A stretch of DNA of 64,000 nt from Xylophilus sp. GW821-FHT01B05 (lineage in GTDB: Bacteria; Pseudomonadota; Gammaproteobacteria; Burkholderiales; Burkholderiaceae_C), in assembly GCA_038961845.1 (NCBI GenBank), contig CP152408.1, positions 2,418,001 through 2,482,000 on the forward strand, given 5' to 3'. The notes beneath the pieces are model-generated. The model was given only the letters and a program-made list of their open reading frames with translations. It was not told where the DNA came from and made no database searches. Position numbers and translations under genes: made by a program. Shown here one piece after another: positions 1 through 10,727 of the stretch (positions are counted from its first letter, which is position 1; every line of letters begins with the position of its first letter).

Positions 1-1
1 G

Positions 2-1003
2 GAGATGGAGCAGCTCATCCTCGAGGGGCGGATTTCCGTCAACAACGAGCCGGCCCATGTCGGCCAGCGCATCCAGTACGGCGACCAGGTCAAGGTCAAT
101 GGCAAGCCGATCCGCTTTCGCATCGATCCGCCGCCGGCTCGTGTGATTGCCTATCACAAGCCAGTGGGCGAGGTGGTCACGCATGATGACCCGCAGAACC
201 GCCCGACCGTGTTTCGCAAGCTACCGCGCCTGCAGCATGGCAAGTGGCAATCGGTTGGCCGGCTTGATCTGAATACCGAAGGTTTGCTGCTTTTCACCAG
301 CTCGGGTGAGCTTGCCAACCAGTTGATGCATCCCCGCTTCGGTCTGGAGCGCGAATACGCGGTACGCGTGCTGGGCGCGCTCAGCAATGACGAAAAGCAG
401 CGCCTGCTCGACGGTGTCTCGCTGTCGGATGGCAAGGCGCAGTTCGGCAGCATTGAGGATGGCGGTGGCGAGGGGTCCAATTGCTGGTATCGGGTCACGA
501 TCTCCGAAGGGCGCAACCGTGAGGTGCGTCGCATGCTGGAGGCGGTCGGGCACGCGGTCAGTCGCCTGATCCGCATCCGCTACGGCGCCATGCTGCTGCC
601 GCGCGGGCTCAAGCGCGGAGCTTGGATGGAGCTGGACGAGCGCGATATTGACGCTCTGATGCGGGCGGCTGGCGCTGAGCGGCGCGAGCCTCAGGTTGCA
701 GCGCCTGGCGGTCGTGGTGGAAATGACCGCAACCGCCGGGAGGGTGGTCCGCGCGGCGCGGGTCTGCCGCCCGCAGCAGGGGCCGGTGGGGGTGCCCGCT
801 TTGCAGGCAAGGGTAAGGCCGGAAAGCCTGCGCGCGGTGGTGATCGGCAGGACGCTGGGGGCGCCAGTCAACCGGATCCGATGAAGACCTCGGTGGGCTA
901 TATCGGGGCCGATAGCTTTGCCCGGCAGCGCCAGGGCGGGCGGCAAGGTGGGCCCGCAGGCGGCGGTGGCGGTGGTTTTCGCCGCGGTGGGCGAGGGCGT
1001 TAA
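2..1003 (+). CDS. rluB: 23S rRNA pseudouridine synthase RluB (5' end outside window)
   Basis: Converts a uridine of 23S rRNA (E. coli U2605 equivalent) to pseudouridine during large-subunit maturation. The frame is open to the window edge and starts inside the S4 RNA-binding domain, so the N-terminus lies upstream. The S4 remnant (first ~40 codons) is followed by the RsuA/RluB-type catalytic domain; the motif [14 protein letters not shown] carries the catalytic Asp. After about residue 225 comes a tail of roughly 105 residues that is almost all Gly, Arg, Ala and Gln (RGG-like), absent from the short E. coli enzyme and probably disordered and RNA-binding. Family assignment is firm; the role of the tail is inference. 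Confidence 0.93.
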   Translation, partial: EMEQLILEGRISVNNEPAHVGQRIQYGDQVKVNGKPIRFRIDPPPARVIAYHKPVGEVVTHDDPQNRPTVFRKLPRLQHGKWQSVGRLDLNTEGLLLFTSSGELANQLMHPRFGLEREYAVRVLGALSNDEKQRLLDGVSLSDGKAQFGSIEDGGGEGSNCWYRVTISEGRNREVRRMLEAVGHAVSRLIRIRYGAMLLPRGLKRGAWMELDERDIDALMRAAGAERREPQVAAPGGRGGNDRNRREGGPRGAGLPPAAGAGGGARFAGKGKAGKPARGGDRQDAGGASQPDPMKTSVGYIGADSFARQRQGGRQGGPAGGGGGGFRRGGRGR

Positions 1004-1134
1004 AGCGCTGTAAGCCCTCGTCGTGAGCGGTATTGCGCCAGTCCGAGCAGCTCGACAGCAATGTCGCAGGCTAAAATAGACGGCTTTGTCCAATAGGGCA
1101 AAAATTTCAAGTATCCAGTAGGAAAATTTCAGCA

Positions 1135-1560
1135 ATGGCAATCGAACGCACCCTCTCCATCATCAAGCCCGACGCCGTGGCCAAGAACGTCATCGGCCAG
1201 ATCGTGTCCCGCTTTGAAGCCGCCGGCCTCAAGGTTGCCGCAGCGCGCCTGGTGCAGCTCTCCCGCGCAGAAGCAGAACAGTTCTACGCCGTGCACAAGG
1301 CCCGCCCGTTCTTCAAGGACCTGGTGGACTTCATGATCTCCGGCCCGGTGTTCGTGCAAGTGCTCGAAGGCGAAAACGCCATCCTGAAGAACCGTGACCT
1401 CATGGGCGCCACCGACCCGAAGAAGGCCGAGGCCGGCACCATCCGTGCCGACTTCGCCGATAGCATCGACGCCAACGCCGTGCACGGCTCTGACGCTGCT
1501 GAGACTGCTGCTGTTGAAGTCTCCTTCTTCTTCCCCTCGCTGAACGTTTACAGCCGCTAA
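1135..1560 (+). CDS. ndk: Nucleoside diphosphate kinase
   Basis: Transfers the gamma phosphate of ATP to nucleoside diphosphates through a phospho-histidine, balancing NTP and dNTP pools in the cytoplasm. The protein is 141 residues, normal for the family. It opens with [12 protein letters not shown] and has the active-site motif NAVHGSD with the catalytic His at about residue 117. The ATG is preceded by an AGGA-type ribosome site about 14 nt upstream. It lies between rluB and rlmN, the usual betaproteobacterial order (ndk-rlmN-pilW-rodZ). Confidence 0.97.
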   Translation: MAIERTLSIIKPDAVAKNVIGQIVSRFEAAGLKVAAARLVQLSRAEAEQFYAVHKARPFFKDLVDFMISGPVFVQVLEGENAILKNRDLMGATDPKKAEAGTIRADFADSIDANAVHGSDAAETAAVEVSFFFPSLNVYSR

Positions 1561-1577
1561 GGGCGGCTATCGCTTGC

Positions 1578-2726
1578 ATGACGGTCAACCTACTCGACTT
1601 CGATCTGGAAGGGCTGGCCGCCTATTGCGAGCGGTTGGGGGAGAAGCGCTTTCGCGCCACGCAGCTGTTCCGCTGGGTTCACCAGCGCGGGGCAGCAGAC
1701 TTCAGCCAGATGACCGATCTGGCCAAGTCGTTGCGCGAAAAGCTGCAGGGCACAGCCGAAGTGCGTGCCTTGCCAGTCGTAGCCGAGCACGTATCGGCGG
1801 ACGGCACCATCAAATGGCTATTTGATGTCGGCGCCGGTGACGCGGTCGAGGCCGTGTTCATTCCCGAAGACGACCGCGGCACTTTGTGCGTATCGTCTCA
1901 GGCCGGCTGCGCGGTGAACTGCCGCTTCTGTTCTACCGGTCACCAGGGGTTCAGCCGCAATCTGTCCACCGCAGAAATCGTGGCGCAGCTCTGGTATGCC
2001 GAGCACTTCCTGCGCAAGCGCCGCAACACCAGTGAGCGAGTCATCTCCAACGTGGTGATGATGGGCATGGGCGAGCCCTTGCAGAATTACAGTGCCCTGG
2101 TGCCAGCTTTGCGAACCATGCTGGACGACCATGCCTATGGCCTTTCGCGGCGGCGGGTGACGGTGTCCACCTCGGGGGTGGTGCCCATGATGGATCGCCT
2201 GGCCGAGGATTGCCCAGTGGCCTTGGCGGTATCGCTGCATGCGCCCAACGATGCGCTGCGGGACAATCTTGTGCCGCTCAATCGCAAATACCCGATTGCC
2301 GAGCTGCTGGATGCCTGCAATCGCTATCTGGTGCACGCACCGCGCGATTTCATTACCTTCGAATACTGCATGCTCGATGGCGTGAATGACCAGCCCGAGC
2401 ATGCCGAGCAGTTGATCCAGCTCGTGCGCAAGCACGCCGGGCGTGGCGTTTCCTGCAAATTCAACCTCATTCCCTTCAATCCATTCCCGGCTTCCGGCCT
2501 GCTGCGCTCGCCTGCGCCGCGTGTGGTGGCATTCGCCAAAGCGCTGAGTGATGCTGGTATTGTTACCACCGTGCGCAAGACCCGGGGGGACGATATCGAT
2601 GCTGCCTGTGGCCAGTTGGCCGGAGACGTCAAGGACCGTACCCGCGTGGGTGAGCGCATCGCACGGCAACGTACCGTGATGCTCATGCCGGCCAAGTTTG
2701 TGGCCGGCACCACCAAGGAGGTTTGA
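1578..2726 (+). CDS. rlmN: Dual-specificity 23S rRNA/tRNA adenine-C2 methyltransferase RlmN
   Basis: Radical-SAM enzyme that methylates C2 of A2503 in 23S rRNA and A37 in some tRNAs, affecting decoding accuracy and peptidyl-transferase antibiotic sensitivity. The protein is 382 residues. The 4Fe-4S triad is C111-x3-C115-x2-C118 inside [11 protein letters not shown]. The GMGEPLQNY segment (SAM binding) is present, as is the methyl-accepting Cys in the C-terminal stretch [11 protein letters not shown]. It starts 17 nt after ndk and its stop is one base before the pilW start, so the two are probably translationally linked. Confidence 0.97.
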   Translation: MTVNLLDFDLEGLAAYCERLGEKRFRATQLFRWVHQRGAADFSQMTDLAKSLREKLQGTAEVRALPVVAEHVSADGTIKWLFDVGAGDAVEAVFIPEDDRGTLCVSSQAGCAVNCRFCSTGHQGFSRNLSTAEIVAQLWYAEHFLRKRRNTSERVISNVVMMGMGEPLQNYSALVPALRTMLDDHAYGLSRRRVTVSTSGVVPMMDRLAEDCPVALAVSLHAPNDALRDNLVPLNRKYPIAELLDACNRYLVHAPRDFITFEYCMLDGVNDQPEHAEQLIQLVRKHAGRGVSCKFNLIPFNPFPASGLLRSPAPRVVAFAKALSDAGIVTTVRKTRGDDIDAACGQLAGDVKDRTRVGERIARQRTVMLMPAKFVAGTTKEV

Positions 2727-2727
2727 G

Positions 2728-3573
2728 ATGACGTGTGCAGTGCGCCTGTCGAGGGCTGGGCGGGCGTTCGGGGGCGTGGTGTTGGCGCTATGGGTTTGCG
2801 CCTTGCTGCAAGCCTGTGCTGGCCGATCTGGCGGCGCTGCGGGGGGCGGTGATGCCGCCGCGGAGCGTCAGGATCTGGTCACTGCCTCCGATGAGAAACC
2901 CGAACGGCGCCGCGCGCGCATCCGGCTTGAACTGGCGGCCAGTTACTTCCAGGGCGACAAGGCCACCATTGCCCTTGATGAGATCAAGCAGTCGCTGGTG
3001 GCTGACCCGACCTATGGCGAGGCCTACAACCTGCGTGGCTTGATCTACATGCGGCTCGGCGATTTCGACTTGGCCGAGGACAGCTTCAAGCGCGCCGTGC
3101 TGCTCAACCCGCGGGATGCGGATGCCATGCACAACCATGGCTGGCTGTTGTGTCAGCAAAAGCGCTATGCCGAGGCCGACGTGCTGTTTAGCCAGGCTGC
3201 TGCGCAGCCGACGTATGCCGACAAGGCAAAAACCCTGATGACGCAAGGCCTGTGCGAGGTGCGCGCCGGCCAACTCGCGCTGGCGGAGCAGACATTGGCA
3301 GAGTCCTACAAGCTCGATCCAGGCAATCCGATCACAGGCTATACGCTGGCCAAGCTGTTGTTCCAGCGGGGCGAGGCTTCGCGGGCGCAGTTCTACATGC
3401 GACGAATCAACAACAGCGACTACGCGACGGCAGAGTCGCTGTGGCTGGGAATCAAGGTGGAGCGTGGGCTTGGCGACCAGGTTGCCATGGGACAGCTAGG
3501 CGACCAATTGCGCAAGCGTTTTCCCTTGTCGTCCGAGCGTGCGGCCCTGGATCGTGGAGCGTTCAATGAGTGA
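2728..3573 (+). CDS. pilW: Type IV pilus biogenesis/stability lipoprotein PilW (PilF)
   Basis: TPR lipoprotein that assists outer-membrane assembly of the PilQ secretin. A hydrophobic signal ends in the lipobox LLQAC (Cys at about residue 30), followed by several tetratricopeptide repeats (for example AYNLRGLIYMRLGDFDLAED and AMHNHGWLLCQQKRYAEAD). The ATG at 2728 was chosen because an AAGGAGG ribosome site sits directly upstream; a longer in-frame start at 2698 would lie inside rlmN and spoil the signal peptide. The last bases overlap the rodZ start in an ATGAGTGA arrangement. Confidence 0.9.
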   Translation: MTCAVRLSRAGRAFGGVVLALWVCALLQACAGRSGGAAGGGDAAAERQDLVTASDEKPERRRARIRLELAASYFQGDKATIALDEIKQSLVADPTYGEAYNLRGLIYMRLGDFDLAEDSFKRAVLLNPRDADAMHNHGWLLCQQKRYAEADVLFSQAAAQPTYADKAKTLMTQGLCEVRAGQLALAEQTLAESYKLDPGNPITGYTLAKLLFQRGEASRAQFYMRRINNSDYATAESLWLGIKVERGLGDQVAMGQLGDQLRKRFPLSSERAALDRGAFNE

Positions 3574-4429
3574 AGACGTGCAGATGCAAACTGAGGCTGT
3601 TCTGGCGCCTGGCGCGCAGTTACGCCAAGTGCGAGAAGCCGCAGGCGTGCACATTGCGGCGCTGGCGGCGGCCTTGAAGGTCCCGGTGGCCCGGCTGGAG
3701 GCCATCGAAGCCGACCGTTTTGATCTGCTGCCGGATGCCGCCTTTACCCGGGCGCTGGTGGCCAGCATCTGCCGGCTGCTGCGGGTTGAGTCAGCGCCGA
3801 TCCTGGCTCAGTTGCCAAGGGTGGGGGCAGGGCGTCTGGCTGACGACGTACGGGCGCTTTCGGGCAATATTCCCTCGGCGACCGGCCGCAAGGCTGGGTT
3901 GTCGCAGCAGTTTCCGCGTCCGCTGTTGTGGGGTGTGCTGCTCTTGCTGCTGGCGGCGGCGGCGCTCATGCTGCTGCCCCAGGCCACCATGCATGGCTGG
4001 GTGGACGCGCTGCGTGAGCGCATGGGTGCAGAACACACAGAAGCCGAGGTGCAGGCGCCCGTCGCGCCGCCGGTGGAGCCGGCCGCACCAGCGGATGTCG
4101 GCGGCACTGCAGCCCAGCCTGCACTCGCCGCTGTGCCACCTGTCGTGCCCGACAAGCCGCCGGCGCAAGCCGCCGCAGCTCCTGTGGGCGCGGGCGTGCC
4201 CTTGTCTCTACACGCACGGGGGGAGTCCTGGGTAAAGGTGACGGATGCGCGTGGCACCGTCGTGCTGCAGAAGACCCTTGCAGAGGGTGAGTCGCAGGAC
4301 GTGACCGGTGTATTGCCCCTGTCCGTCATCGTGGGGCGAGCCGATACCACCGAGGTGCAGGTGCATGGCCAGCCGTTCGATCTGGCACCCATTGTGCGCA
4401 GCAATGTGGCGCGCTTCGAGGTGAAATGA
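3566..4429 (+). CDS. rodZ: RodZ-like helix-turn-helix / DUF4115 membrane protein
   Basis: Cytoskeletal RodZ-type protein: N-terminal Cro-like HTH (about residues 15-85, beginning [20 protein letters not shown]), a single hydrophobic membrane span ([20 protein letters not shown]), a Pro/Ala-rich linker, and a C-terminal DUF4115 beta domain ([18 protein letters not shown]). RodZ proteins link MreB to cell-wall synthesis and keep rod shape. The ATG at 3566 overlaps the pilW stop; the open frame extends 9 codons further up but lacks a better start. Its 3' end overlaps ispG by 4 nt (ATGA), which points to translational coupling. Confidence 0.85.
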   Translation: MSEDVQMQTEAVLAPGAQLRQVREAAGVHIAALAAALKVPVARLEAIEADRFDLLPDAAFTRALVASICRLLRVESAPILAQLPRVGAGRLADDVRALSGNIPSATGRKAGLSQQFPRPLLWGVLLLLLAAAALMLLPQATMHGWVDALRERMGAEHTEAEVQAPVAPPVEPAAPADVGGTAAQPALAAVPPVVPDKPPAQAAAAPVGAGVPLSLHARGESWVKVTDARGTVVLQKTLAEGESQDVTGVLPLSVIVGRADTTEVQVHGQPFDLAPIVRSNVARFEVK

Positions 4430-5718
4430 ATATGACCGTGATGTCCCCTGCCGGCGCCTTGCCGGTTGCCGTTGCGCAGCCGCTGCCACGGCATTCGCGG
4501 CAGGCGCGTGTGGTCTGGGGGCCGCGTGTGGTCACGATTGGCGGCGATGCGCCCGTGCGCGTGCAGTCCATGACCAATACCGATACGGTCGACGCTATTG
4601 GTACCGCCATCCAGGTGAAGGAGCTGGCGTTGGCCGGCTCCGAGATGGTGCGCCTGACGGTCAACACGCCAGAGGCCGCTGCGCAAGTGCCCTATGTGCG
4701 CGAGCAACTCGACCGCATGGGCATTGATGTGCCGTTGATCGGTGACTTTCATTACAACGGCCACCGCTTGCTCACCGACTACCCGGCTTGCGCCGAGGCC
4801 CTGTCCAAATACCGCATCAACCCCGGCAACGTGGGCAAGGGCGACAAGCACGACAAGCAGTTCGGCCAGATGATCGACGCCGCCATGCGCTGGAACAAGC
4901 CGGTGCGCATCGGTGTGAACTGGGGCAGCCTCGATCAGGAGTTGCTGGCCGACCTGATGGACATCAACAGCCGGCGTGCCACGCCCTGGGATGCCAAGCA
5001 GGTGATGTACGAGGCGCTGATCACCTCGGCCATCGATTCCGCCAAGCTGGCCGAGTCGATGGGCATGGACGGCAGCCAGATCATCCTGTCGTGCAAGGTC
5101 AGCGGTGTGCAAGATCTGATTTCGGTCTACCGTGAACTTGCCCGTCGCTGCGACTATCCGCTGCACCTGGGCCTCACCGAAGCCGGCATGGGCACCAAGG
5201 GCACGGTGGCGTCGGCCACGGCGTTGTCGATCCTGCTGCAAGAGGGCATTGGCGACACCATCCGCGTGTCCCTGACGCCGCAACCCGGTGAGTCGCGTAC
5301 GCAAGAGGTGGTGATCGCCTCTGAAATTCTGCAGGCGCTCGGCCTGCGCATCTTTGTGCCAAGTGTCACCGCCTGCCCCGGCTGCGGCCGCACCACCAGT
5401 ACCACCTTCCAGGAATTGGCCAAGCAGATCGACGACTACCTGCGCCTGCAGATGCCGTTGTGGCGCAAGAAATACCCGGGCGTCGAGGCACTGAAAGTGG
5501 CCGTGATGGGCTGCATCGTCAATGGTCCAGGCGAGAGCAAGCACGCTGACATCGGCATCAGCCTGCCGGGTACCGGCGAGGCCCCGGCGGCGCCGGTGTT
5601 CATCGACGGCGAGAAGGCACTTACCTTGCGTGGCGACAATATCGCCAACGAGTTTCACCAGCTCGTCGAAAACTACATTGAAAAGCGCTTCGGTGGCGAA
5701 CACGCCGTCGCGGCCTGA
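4426..5718 (+). CDS. ispG: 4-hydroxy-3-methylbut-2-enyl diphosphate synthase IspG (GcpE)
   Basis: Penultimate enzyme of the MEP isoprenoid pathway: reductively opens MEcPP to HMBPP with a 4Fe-4S cluster. The protein is 430 residues. The N-terminal TIM-barrel part includes [13 protein letters not shown] and the C-terminal cluster-binding region has CPGCGR and [10 protein letters not shown] cysteines. The start overlaps the rodZ stop by 4 nt. This rodZ-ispG-hisS order is conserved across Beta- and Gammaproteobacteria. Confidence 0.97.
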   Translation: MNMTVMSPAGALPVAVAQPLPRHSRQARVVWGPRVVTIGGDAPVRVQSMTNTDTVDAIGTAIQVKELALAGSEMVRLTVNTPEAAAQVPYVREQLDRMGIDVPLIGDFHYNGHRLLTDYPACAEALSKYRINPGNVGKGDKHDKQFGQMIDAAMRWNKPVRIGVNWGSLDQELLADLMDINSRRATPWDAKQVMYEALITSAIDSAKLAESMGMDGSQIILSCKVSGVQDLISVYRELARRCDYPLHLGLTEAGMGTKGTVASATALSILLQEGIGDTIRVSLTPQPGESRTQEVVIASEILQALGLRIFVPSVTACPGCGRTTSTTFQELAKQIDDYLRLQMPLWRKKYPGVEALKVAVMGCIVNGPGESKHADIGISLPGTGEAPAAPVFIDGEKALTLRGDNIANEFHQLVENYIEKRFGGEHAVAA

Positions 5719-5731
5719 TACCTCCAGATCC

Positions 5732-7033
5732 ATGGCTGACAAACTGAATGCCGTCAAAGGCATGAACGACATATTGCCGCTCGAATCGGCGCGCTGGGAG
5801 TGGCTTGAGGCCACCGTGCGCGAGCTGATGGCGCGCTATGCCTACCGCAACATCCGCACGCCCATCCTCGAGCACACGGCACTGTTCGTGCGCGGCATCG
5901 GCGAAGTGACGGACATCGTCGAGAAGGAGATGTACTCCTTCCACGACCGCTCCGACAAGTACGGCGACAACGACCACCTGTCGCTGCGGCCCGAGAACAC
6001 CGCCGGCATCGTGCGGGCCGCGATCGAGCACAACATGCTCTATGACGGCGGCAAGCGCCTGTGGGCCATCGGGCCGATGTTCCGGCGTGAGAAGCCGCAG
6101 CGCGGGCGTTTTCGGCAGTTCCACCAGATCGACGTCGAGGCGCTGGGCTTTGCCGGTCCCGACATTGACGCTGAATTGATCCTGCTCGCGAGCGCGCTCT
6201 GGAAGGCGATCGGCCTGACCGACGTGCGGCTGGAACTCAACAGCCTTGGCCAACCGGCAGAGCGGGCGCAGCACCGCGCCCAGCTCATCGCGCACTTCGA
6301 GGCACATGCCGACAAGCTCGACGAGGACGGCAAGCGCCGCCTGCACAGCAACCCGCTGCGCATCCTCGATACGAAGAACCCTGCGATGAAGGACGTGGTC
6401 GAGTCAGCGCCGAGACTGATGGACTTCCTCGGTGCCGAATCGCTGGCGCACTTCGAGGGGTTGAAGGCCATCCTCGATGCCAACGGCGTTGCCTACACCA
6501 TCAACCCGCGACTCGTGCGCGGCCTGGATTACTACAACCTCAGCGTGTTCGAGTTCGTGACCGACCGGCTCGGCTCGCAGGGCACGGTGTGCGCCGGCGG
6601 CCGCTATGACGGCCTGTTCGAGCAACTCGGCGGCAAGCCGGCGCCCGCGGTGGGATGGGCGATCGGCGTCGAGCGTGTGCTTGACCTGATGAAAGAGCAG
6701 GGCACGGCCATTGCCGCGCCCGTGCCCGACGCCTATGCGGTCGTGCCCAGTGCCGAGGCCATGCCGCTGGCGCTGCGCACGCTCCAGCAACTGCGGGACG
6801 CCGGCGTGCGAGTGCAAATGCACGGCGCCACGGTCGATGGCCTCGGCAGCTTCAAATCGCAGTTCAAAAAAGCCGATGCCAGCGGCGCAGCCTATGCGCT
6901 GGTTTTTGGAGCCGATGAGATGGCGCGCGGCGAGCTCACCGTGAAGTCGCTGCGCGACGGTACCGGCAGCCAGCGCCTGGAGGCGCTCAACGCCGTGGCC
7001 GCCTGGGCGCCCACCCTACAATCCCGCCCTTAA
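5732..7033 (+). CDS. hisS: Histidine--tRNA ligase
   Basis: Class II aminoacyl-tRNA synthetase charging tRNA-His. It is 433 residues from the ATG at 5732, starting [15 protein letters not shown] as is typical. Motif 2 ([16 protein letters not shown]) and the histidine-A region (LVRGLDYYN) are visible, and the anticodon-binding domain occupies the last ~100 residues. The frame is open a further 70 codons into ispG, but that part is a shadow of ispG and is not used. The gap to ispG is 13 nt. Confidence 0.97.
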   Translation: MADKLNAVKGMNDILPLESARWEWLEATVRELMARYAYRNIRTPILEHTALFVRGIGEVTDIVEKEMYSFHDRSDKYGDNDHLSLRPENTAGIVRAAIEHNMLYDGGKRLWAIGPMFRREKPQRGRFRQFHQIDVEALGFAGPDIDAELILLASALWKAIGLTDVRLELNSLGQPAERAQHRAQLIAHFEAHADKLDEDGKRRLHSNPLRILDTKNPAMKDVVESAPRLMDFLGAESLAHFEGLKAILDANGVAYTINPRLVRGLDYYNLSVFEFVTDRLGSQGTVCAGGRYDGLFEQLGGKPAPAVGWAIGVERVLDLMKEQGTAIAAPVPDAYAVVPSAEAMPLALRTLQQLRDAGVRVQMHGATVDGLGSFKSQFKKADASGAAYALVFGADEMARGELTVKSLRDGTGSQRLEALNAVAAWAPTLQSRP

Positions 7034-7053
7034 CCGAAGGACGTACCCGATTC

Positions 7054-7749
7054 ATGGCCTCCCATCTCGATCTCGAAGAACAAGAACAGCTCGACCAGCT
7101 CAAGCATTTCTGGAAACGCTGGGGCACGCTCATCACCTGGGTATTGATCGTGGTGTTTGGCGCATTGGCAGCCTGGAATGGCTACCAGTACTGGCAGCGC
7201 CGCCAGGCCAGCCAGGCCTCGGTGCTCTACGACGAAGTCGACCGTGCTGCGCAAGCGGGCGATGCTGCGCGCGTGGAGCGCGCCTTCAATGACCTCAAGG
7301 ACAAGTTCGGGCGTACTGTCTACGCTTCGCAAGGCGGCCTGCTGGCAGGCAAGACGCTCTACGAGAAGGGCCAGATCGACGCAGCCAAGGGCGCGCTGGG
7401 CTGGGTCGCAGACAAGTCTGGCGACGCTGGCTACCAAGCGCTGGCCCGGCTGCGCTTGGCGGCCGTGCTGCTCGACGCCAAAGCCTATGACGATGCGATG
7501 CGCCAACTCGATGCCAGCTTCCCGCCGTCCTTTGTGCCGCTGGCCGATGATCGCAAGGGCGACGTACTGATGGCCCAAGGCAAGAAGGACGAGGCCGTCG
7601 CCGCCTACAGCCGTGCCTGGAAGGCGCTGGACGACAGCGGCGACTACCGCCAACTGATCGAAATAAAGCTCAACGCTCTCGGCGTCGACCCGCGCGCTGG
7701 TGCATCCCTGGTTGCTCCTGCCGCAGCGGCAGTGGAGAAAAAGCCGTGA
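7054..7749 (+). CDS. YfgM-family tetratricopeptide membrane protein
   Basis: 231 residues, with a cytoplasmic N-terminus, one membrane span near residues 23-43 (WGTLITWVLIVVFGALAAW) and a periplasmic TPR-like domain (TPR_21/DUF2133). In E. coli the equivalent protein YfgM is an ancillary SecYEG partner that passes substrates to periplasmic chaperones. Position between hisS and bamB is the conserved one. The stop overlaps the bamB GTG start (GTGA). Confidence 0.88.
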   Translation: MASHLDLEEQEQLDQLKHFWKRWGTLITWVLIVVFGALAAWNGYQYWQRRQASQASVLYDEVDRAAQAGDAARVERAFNDLKDKFGRTVYASQGGLLAGKTLYEKGQIDAAKGALGWVADKSGDAGYQALARLRLAAVLLDAKAYDDAMRQLDASFPPSFVPLADDRKGDVLMAQGKKDEAVAAYSRAWKALDDSGDYRQLIEIKLNALGVDPRAGASLVAPAAAAVEKKP

Positions 7750-8921
7750 CGTCTGCAAAAAAATCCAAGCCTTTTAGCCCTCTAGCCCAGGTTGGGTGCC
7801 GGCTGTCAGCTATTGTTTTGATAGTATCCCTGGCGGGATGCTCCACGGTGAGTGGCTGGTTCGGCAGCAAGAAGGTTGGGCCCAAGCCCTTGGGCACCAA
7901 CGTGGCCGTGGTGAGTGTGCGGCAGGCCTGGACGGCCAAGATCGCACCGGTCAGCATCTCGCTGGCACCCGCCGTGTCCGGCGACTCCCTGACGCTGGCC
8001 AGCGACGACGGCACGGTCACGGCGCTTGACGCCCGCACCGGCCGCGAACTGTGGCGCGCCAGCGCGGGCACACCGCTGTCTGCAGGCGTCGGCACTGACG
8101 GCAGCTTGACCGCCGTCGTCAGCCGCAGCAACGAGGTCATTGCGTTTGCAGAAGGCAAGCAGCGCTGGCGCTCCAAGCTGGTTGCGGAAGCCTTCACTGC
8201 GCCGCTCGTGGCGGGCGGGCGCGTATTCGTATTGGCAGCCGACCGCTCGGTGTCCGCCTATGACGGGCAGAGCGGCCGCAAGCTGTGGACGCAGCAGCGC
8301 CCCGGTGGCGAGCCGCTGGTGTTGCGCCATGGCGGCGTGCTGCTGGCGGTGGGCAACACGCTGGTGGTTGGCCTGTCCGGGCGCCTGTCCGGGCTTGATC
8401 CCGACAACGGCAGCCTGCGCTGGGAGGCGCCCGTCGCAGCATCGCGCGGCACCAATGATGTGGAGCGCCTGGTGGACCTGGTCGGCCGGGTAAACCGCCG
8501 CGATGGCGTGATCTGCACCCGTGCCTTCCAGGCGGCCGTTGGCTGCGTGGATGCCACCCGTGGGCAAACGCTCTGGAGCCGGCCGGCCAGTGGCTATACC
8601 GGTGTGGATGGCGACGACGCCAATATTTTCGGTACCGAGTCCAATGGCGTCGTGAATGCCTGGCGCCGCCGCGATGGCGAACGCGCCTGGAGCGTGGACC
8701 GACTGCAATACCGCCATCTCTCCGCGCCACTGGTGCTGGGACGCTCCGTCATCTTTGGTGATGGCGATGGCTTGGTGCACTTCTTTGCGCGCGAAGACGG
8801 TGCGCCGCTCAACCGTCTGACGACCGACGGCTCCGCCATCACCACCGCGCCGGTGGAAGTGGGCGGCACGCTGGTCGTCGTGACGAAGAACGGTGGCGTG
8901 TTCGGCTTCGTGCCGGACTGA
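7746..8921 (+). CDS. bamB: Outer membrane assembly lipoprotein BamB
   Basis: Beta-propeller lipoprotein of the BAM complex that inserts beta-barrel proteins into the outer membrane. It is 391 residues with PQQ-type repeats ([33 protein letters not shown]). The lipobox SLAGC puts the lipidated Cys at about residue 32. GTG start overlapping the yfgM stop. Odd feature: codons ~9-27, which form the hydrophobic core of the signal peptide, are a diverged copy of the palindromic repeat found after other genes in this window (7772-7826). Confidence 0.93.
   Translation: MTSAKKSKPFSPLAQVGCRLSAIVLIVSLAGCSTVSGWFGSKKVGPKPLGTNVAVVSVRQAWTAKIAPVSISLAPAVSGDSLTLASDDGTVTALDARTGRELWRASAGTPLSAGVGTDGSLTAVVSRSNEVIAFAEGKQRWRSKLVAEAFTAPLVAGGRVFVLAADRSVSAYDGQSGRKLWTQQRPGGEPLVLRHGGVLLAVGNTLVVGLSGRLSGLDPDNGSLRWEAPVAASRGTNDVERLVDLVGRVNRRDGVICTRAFQAAVGCVDATRGQTLWSRPASGYTGVDGDDANIFGTESNGVVNAWRRRDGERAWSVDRLQYRHLSAPLVLGRSVIFGDGDGLVHFFAREDGAPLNRLTTDGSAITTAPVEVGGTLVVVTKNGGVFGFVPD
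7772..7826 (+). repeat. Palindromic post-stop repeat, copy 1 (inside bamB signal peptide)
   Basis: Starts 22 nt after the yfgM stop. It shares CTCTAGCCCAGGT and the AGCTATT...TTGATAGTA end with the copy at 39346-39414. Over 48 ungapped bases the two agree at about 35 positions, and both read as an open hydrophobic peptide in the bamB frame (PLAQV..L.AI.LIV). The GC-rich palindrome has decayed here. Confidence 0.7.
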
Positions 8922-8941
8922 GCGCCGCCAGAACAGGATCC

Positions 8942-10285
8942 ATGAAACCCGTCATCGCGCTCGTAGGGCGTCCCAACGTCGGTAAATCGACGCTCTTCAA
9001 TCGCCTCACCAAATCGCGCGACGCTATCGTTGCCGACTATGCGGGCCTCACACGCGACCGCCACTATGGCAATGGTCGGCAGGGCAAGCACGAGTACATC
9101 GTCATCGACACCGGTGGCTTCGAGCCGGATGCGTCCGAGGGCATCTTCAAGGAGATGGCCAAGCAGACCCAGCAGGCCGTGGCCGAGGCCGACGTCGTCG
9201 TCTTCGTGGTCGACGCCCGCGCGGGCGTGTCGGCGCAGGATCACGATATCGCGCGCTACCTGCGCCGCCTGGGCAAGCCCTGCGTGCTGGTGGCCAACAA
9301 GGCCGAAGGCATGCGTGAAGGCATGCAACTGGTCGAGTTCTTTGAACTGGGCCTGGGGGAGGTCTACCCGGTCTCCGCCGCGCACGGCCAGGGCATTCGC
9401 AGCCTGGTTGAAATCGCACTGGAGCCGCTGCACCTGCCCGACCCAGACGATGCCGAGGGCGAAGCCGACAACGGCGTCATCAAGCTCGCGGTGGCCGGGC
9501 GGCCCAATGTGGGCAAGTCCACGTTGATCAATACCTGGCTTGGCGAAGAGCGCCTGGTGGCATTCGACATGCCGGGCACCACGCGGGACGCCATCAGCGT
9601 GCCTTTCGAGCGTGATGGCCAGCGCTTCGAGCTGGTCGATACGGCAGGCTTGCGTCGCAAGGGCCGGGTGTTCGAGGCGATCGAAAAGTTCTCGGTCGTC
9701 AAGACGCTGCAGGCCATCGAATCGGCGAACGTCGTGCTGCTGCTGCTTGATGCCACGCAGGGCGTGACCGACCAGGATGCGCACATCGCCGGCTACATCC
9801 TGGAGAGCGGCCGTGCCGTGGTGCTGGCCGTGAACAAGTGGGATGCGGTGGATGACTACCAGCGCGAGCTGCTGCAGCGCTCCATCGAGACGCGGCTGGC
9901 TTTCCTGAAATTTGCCGCCATTCACTTCATCTCGGCCAAGAAGCGCCAAGGGCTTGGACCGCTATGGGGTTCCATTGCGCAGGCGCACCGCTCGGCCACC
10001 TGCAAGATGTCCACGCCGGTGCTCACGCGGCTCTTGCTGGAGGCTGTGCAGTTCCAGAGTCCGCAGCGCGGCGGCATGTTCAGGCCCAAGCTGCGCTACG
10101 CGCATCAGGGTGGCATGAACCCGCCGGTCATCGTGATCCATGGCAACTCGCTGGAGCATGTGACAGATGCCTACAAGCGCTTTCTTGAGGGCCGTTTCCG
10201 CAAGGAGTTCGACTTGGTCGGCACGCCCCTGCGCATAGAGATGAAGACCTCCGAAAATCCGTACGCAGACAAAGACCGTGCTTGA
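8942..10285 (+). CDS. der: Ribosome-associated GTPase Der (EngA)
   Basis: Essential GTPase for 50S subunit maturation. 447 residues with two tandem G domains, each with a P-loop (GRPNVGKST near residues 9 and ~181), NKxD-type motifs ([16 protein letters not shown]) and a C-terminal KH-like domain beginning around residue 355. Twenty bases separate it from bamB; bamB-der-hfq-hflX is the standard order in this lineage. Confidence 0.97.
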   Translation: MKPVIALVGRPNVGKSTLFNRLTKSRDAIVADYAGLTRDRHYGNGRQGKHEYIVIDTGGFEPDASEGIFKEMAKQTQQAVAEADVVVFVVDARAGVSAQDHDIARYLRRLGKPCVLVANKAEGMREGMQLVEFFELGLGEVYPVSAAHGQGIRSLVEIALEPLHLPDPDDAEGEADNGVIKLAVAGRPNVGKSTLINTWLGEERLVAFDMPGTTRDAISVPFERDGQRFELVDTAGLRRKGRVFEAIEKFSVVKTLQAIESANVVLLLLDATQGVTDQDAHIAGYILESGRAVVLAVNKWDAVDDYQRELLQRSIETRLAFLKFAAIHFISAKKRQGLGPLWGSIAQAHRSATCKMSTPVLTRLLLEAVQFQSPQRGGMFRPKLRYAHQGGMNPPVIVIHGNSLEHVTDAYKRFLEGRFRKEFDLVGTPLRIEMKTSENPYADKDRA

Positions 10286-10417
10286 TTTCTTGCGCGCCGA
10301 AAAGCGGCGTAAGTGCCCTTGTTTTCTTGTGGAAATTCGTTATGGATTCCCAGTTAAGCGAATGGGGTGTGGTAAGGTGACGTTTTACAACAACATTCTT
10401 TGAACACGGAGAATATC

Positions 10418-10669
10418 GTGAGCAATAAAGGCCAACTTTTGCAGGATCCTTTTCTGAACGCGCTGCGCCGCGAGCACGTTCCGGTGTCCATTTATTTGGT
10501 CAACGGCATCAAGCTGCAAGGTCAAATCGAATCTTTCGACCAGTACGTGGTGTTGCTGCGCAATACCGTGACGCAAATGGTCTACAAGCACGCGATTTCC
10601 ACCATCGTGCCGGGTCGTGCCGTGAACTTCTCCACCGCCGACAGCGCGGATGGCGACGCTGCCGCGTGA
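10418..10669 (+). CDS. hfq: RNA chaperone Hfq
   Basis: Hexameric Sm-like protein that pairs small RNAs with mRNAs. GTG at 10418 is preferred (83 residues, starting [18 protein letters not shown]) because a GGAG ribosome site lies 6 nt before it; a TTG at 10400 is also in frame but leads into non-conserved sequence. Sm1 ([20 protein letters not shown]) and Sm2 ([11 protein letters not shown]) motifs are intact. The C-terminal tail is short (about 15 residues, acidic/Ala-rich). Confidence 0.97.
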   Translation: MSNKGQLLQDPFLNALRREHVPVSIYLVNGIKLQGQIESFDQYVVLLRNTVTQMVYKHAISTIVPGRAVNFSTADSADGDAAA

Positions 10670-10727
10670 GCGGTAGCCACTGCACAACTTGCGACGGACG
10701 GGGCACTGAGCCTGTCCCTTCGCTGAC

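Noticed and set aside
3808..5814. 668-codon open frame on the - strand
   Set aside because: It is antisense to rodZ and ispG, both firmly recognised, and has no family resemblance; GC-rich codon use keeps the opposite strand open.
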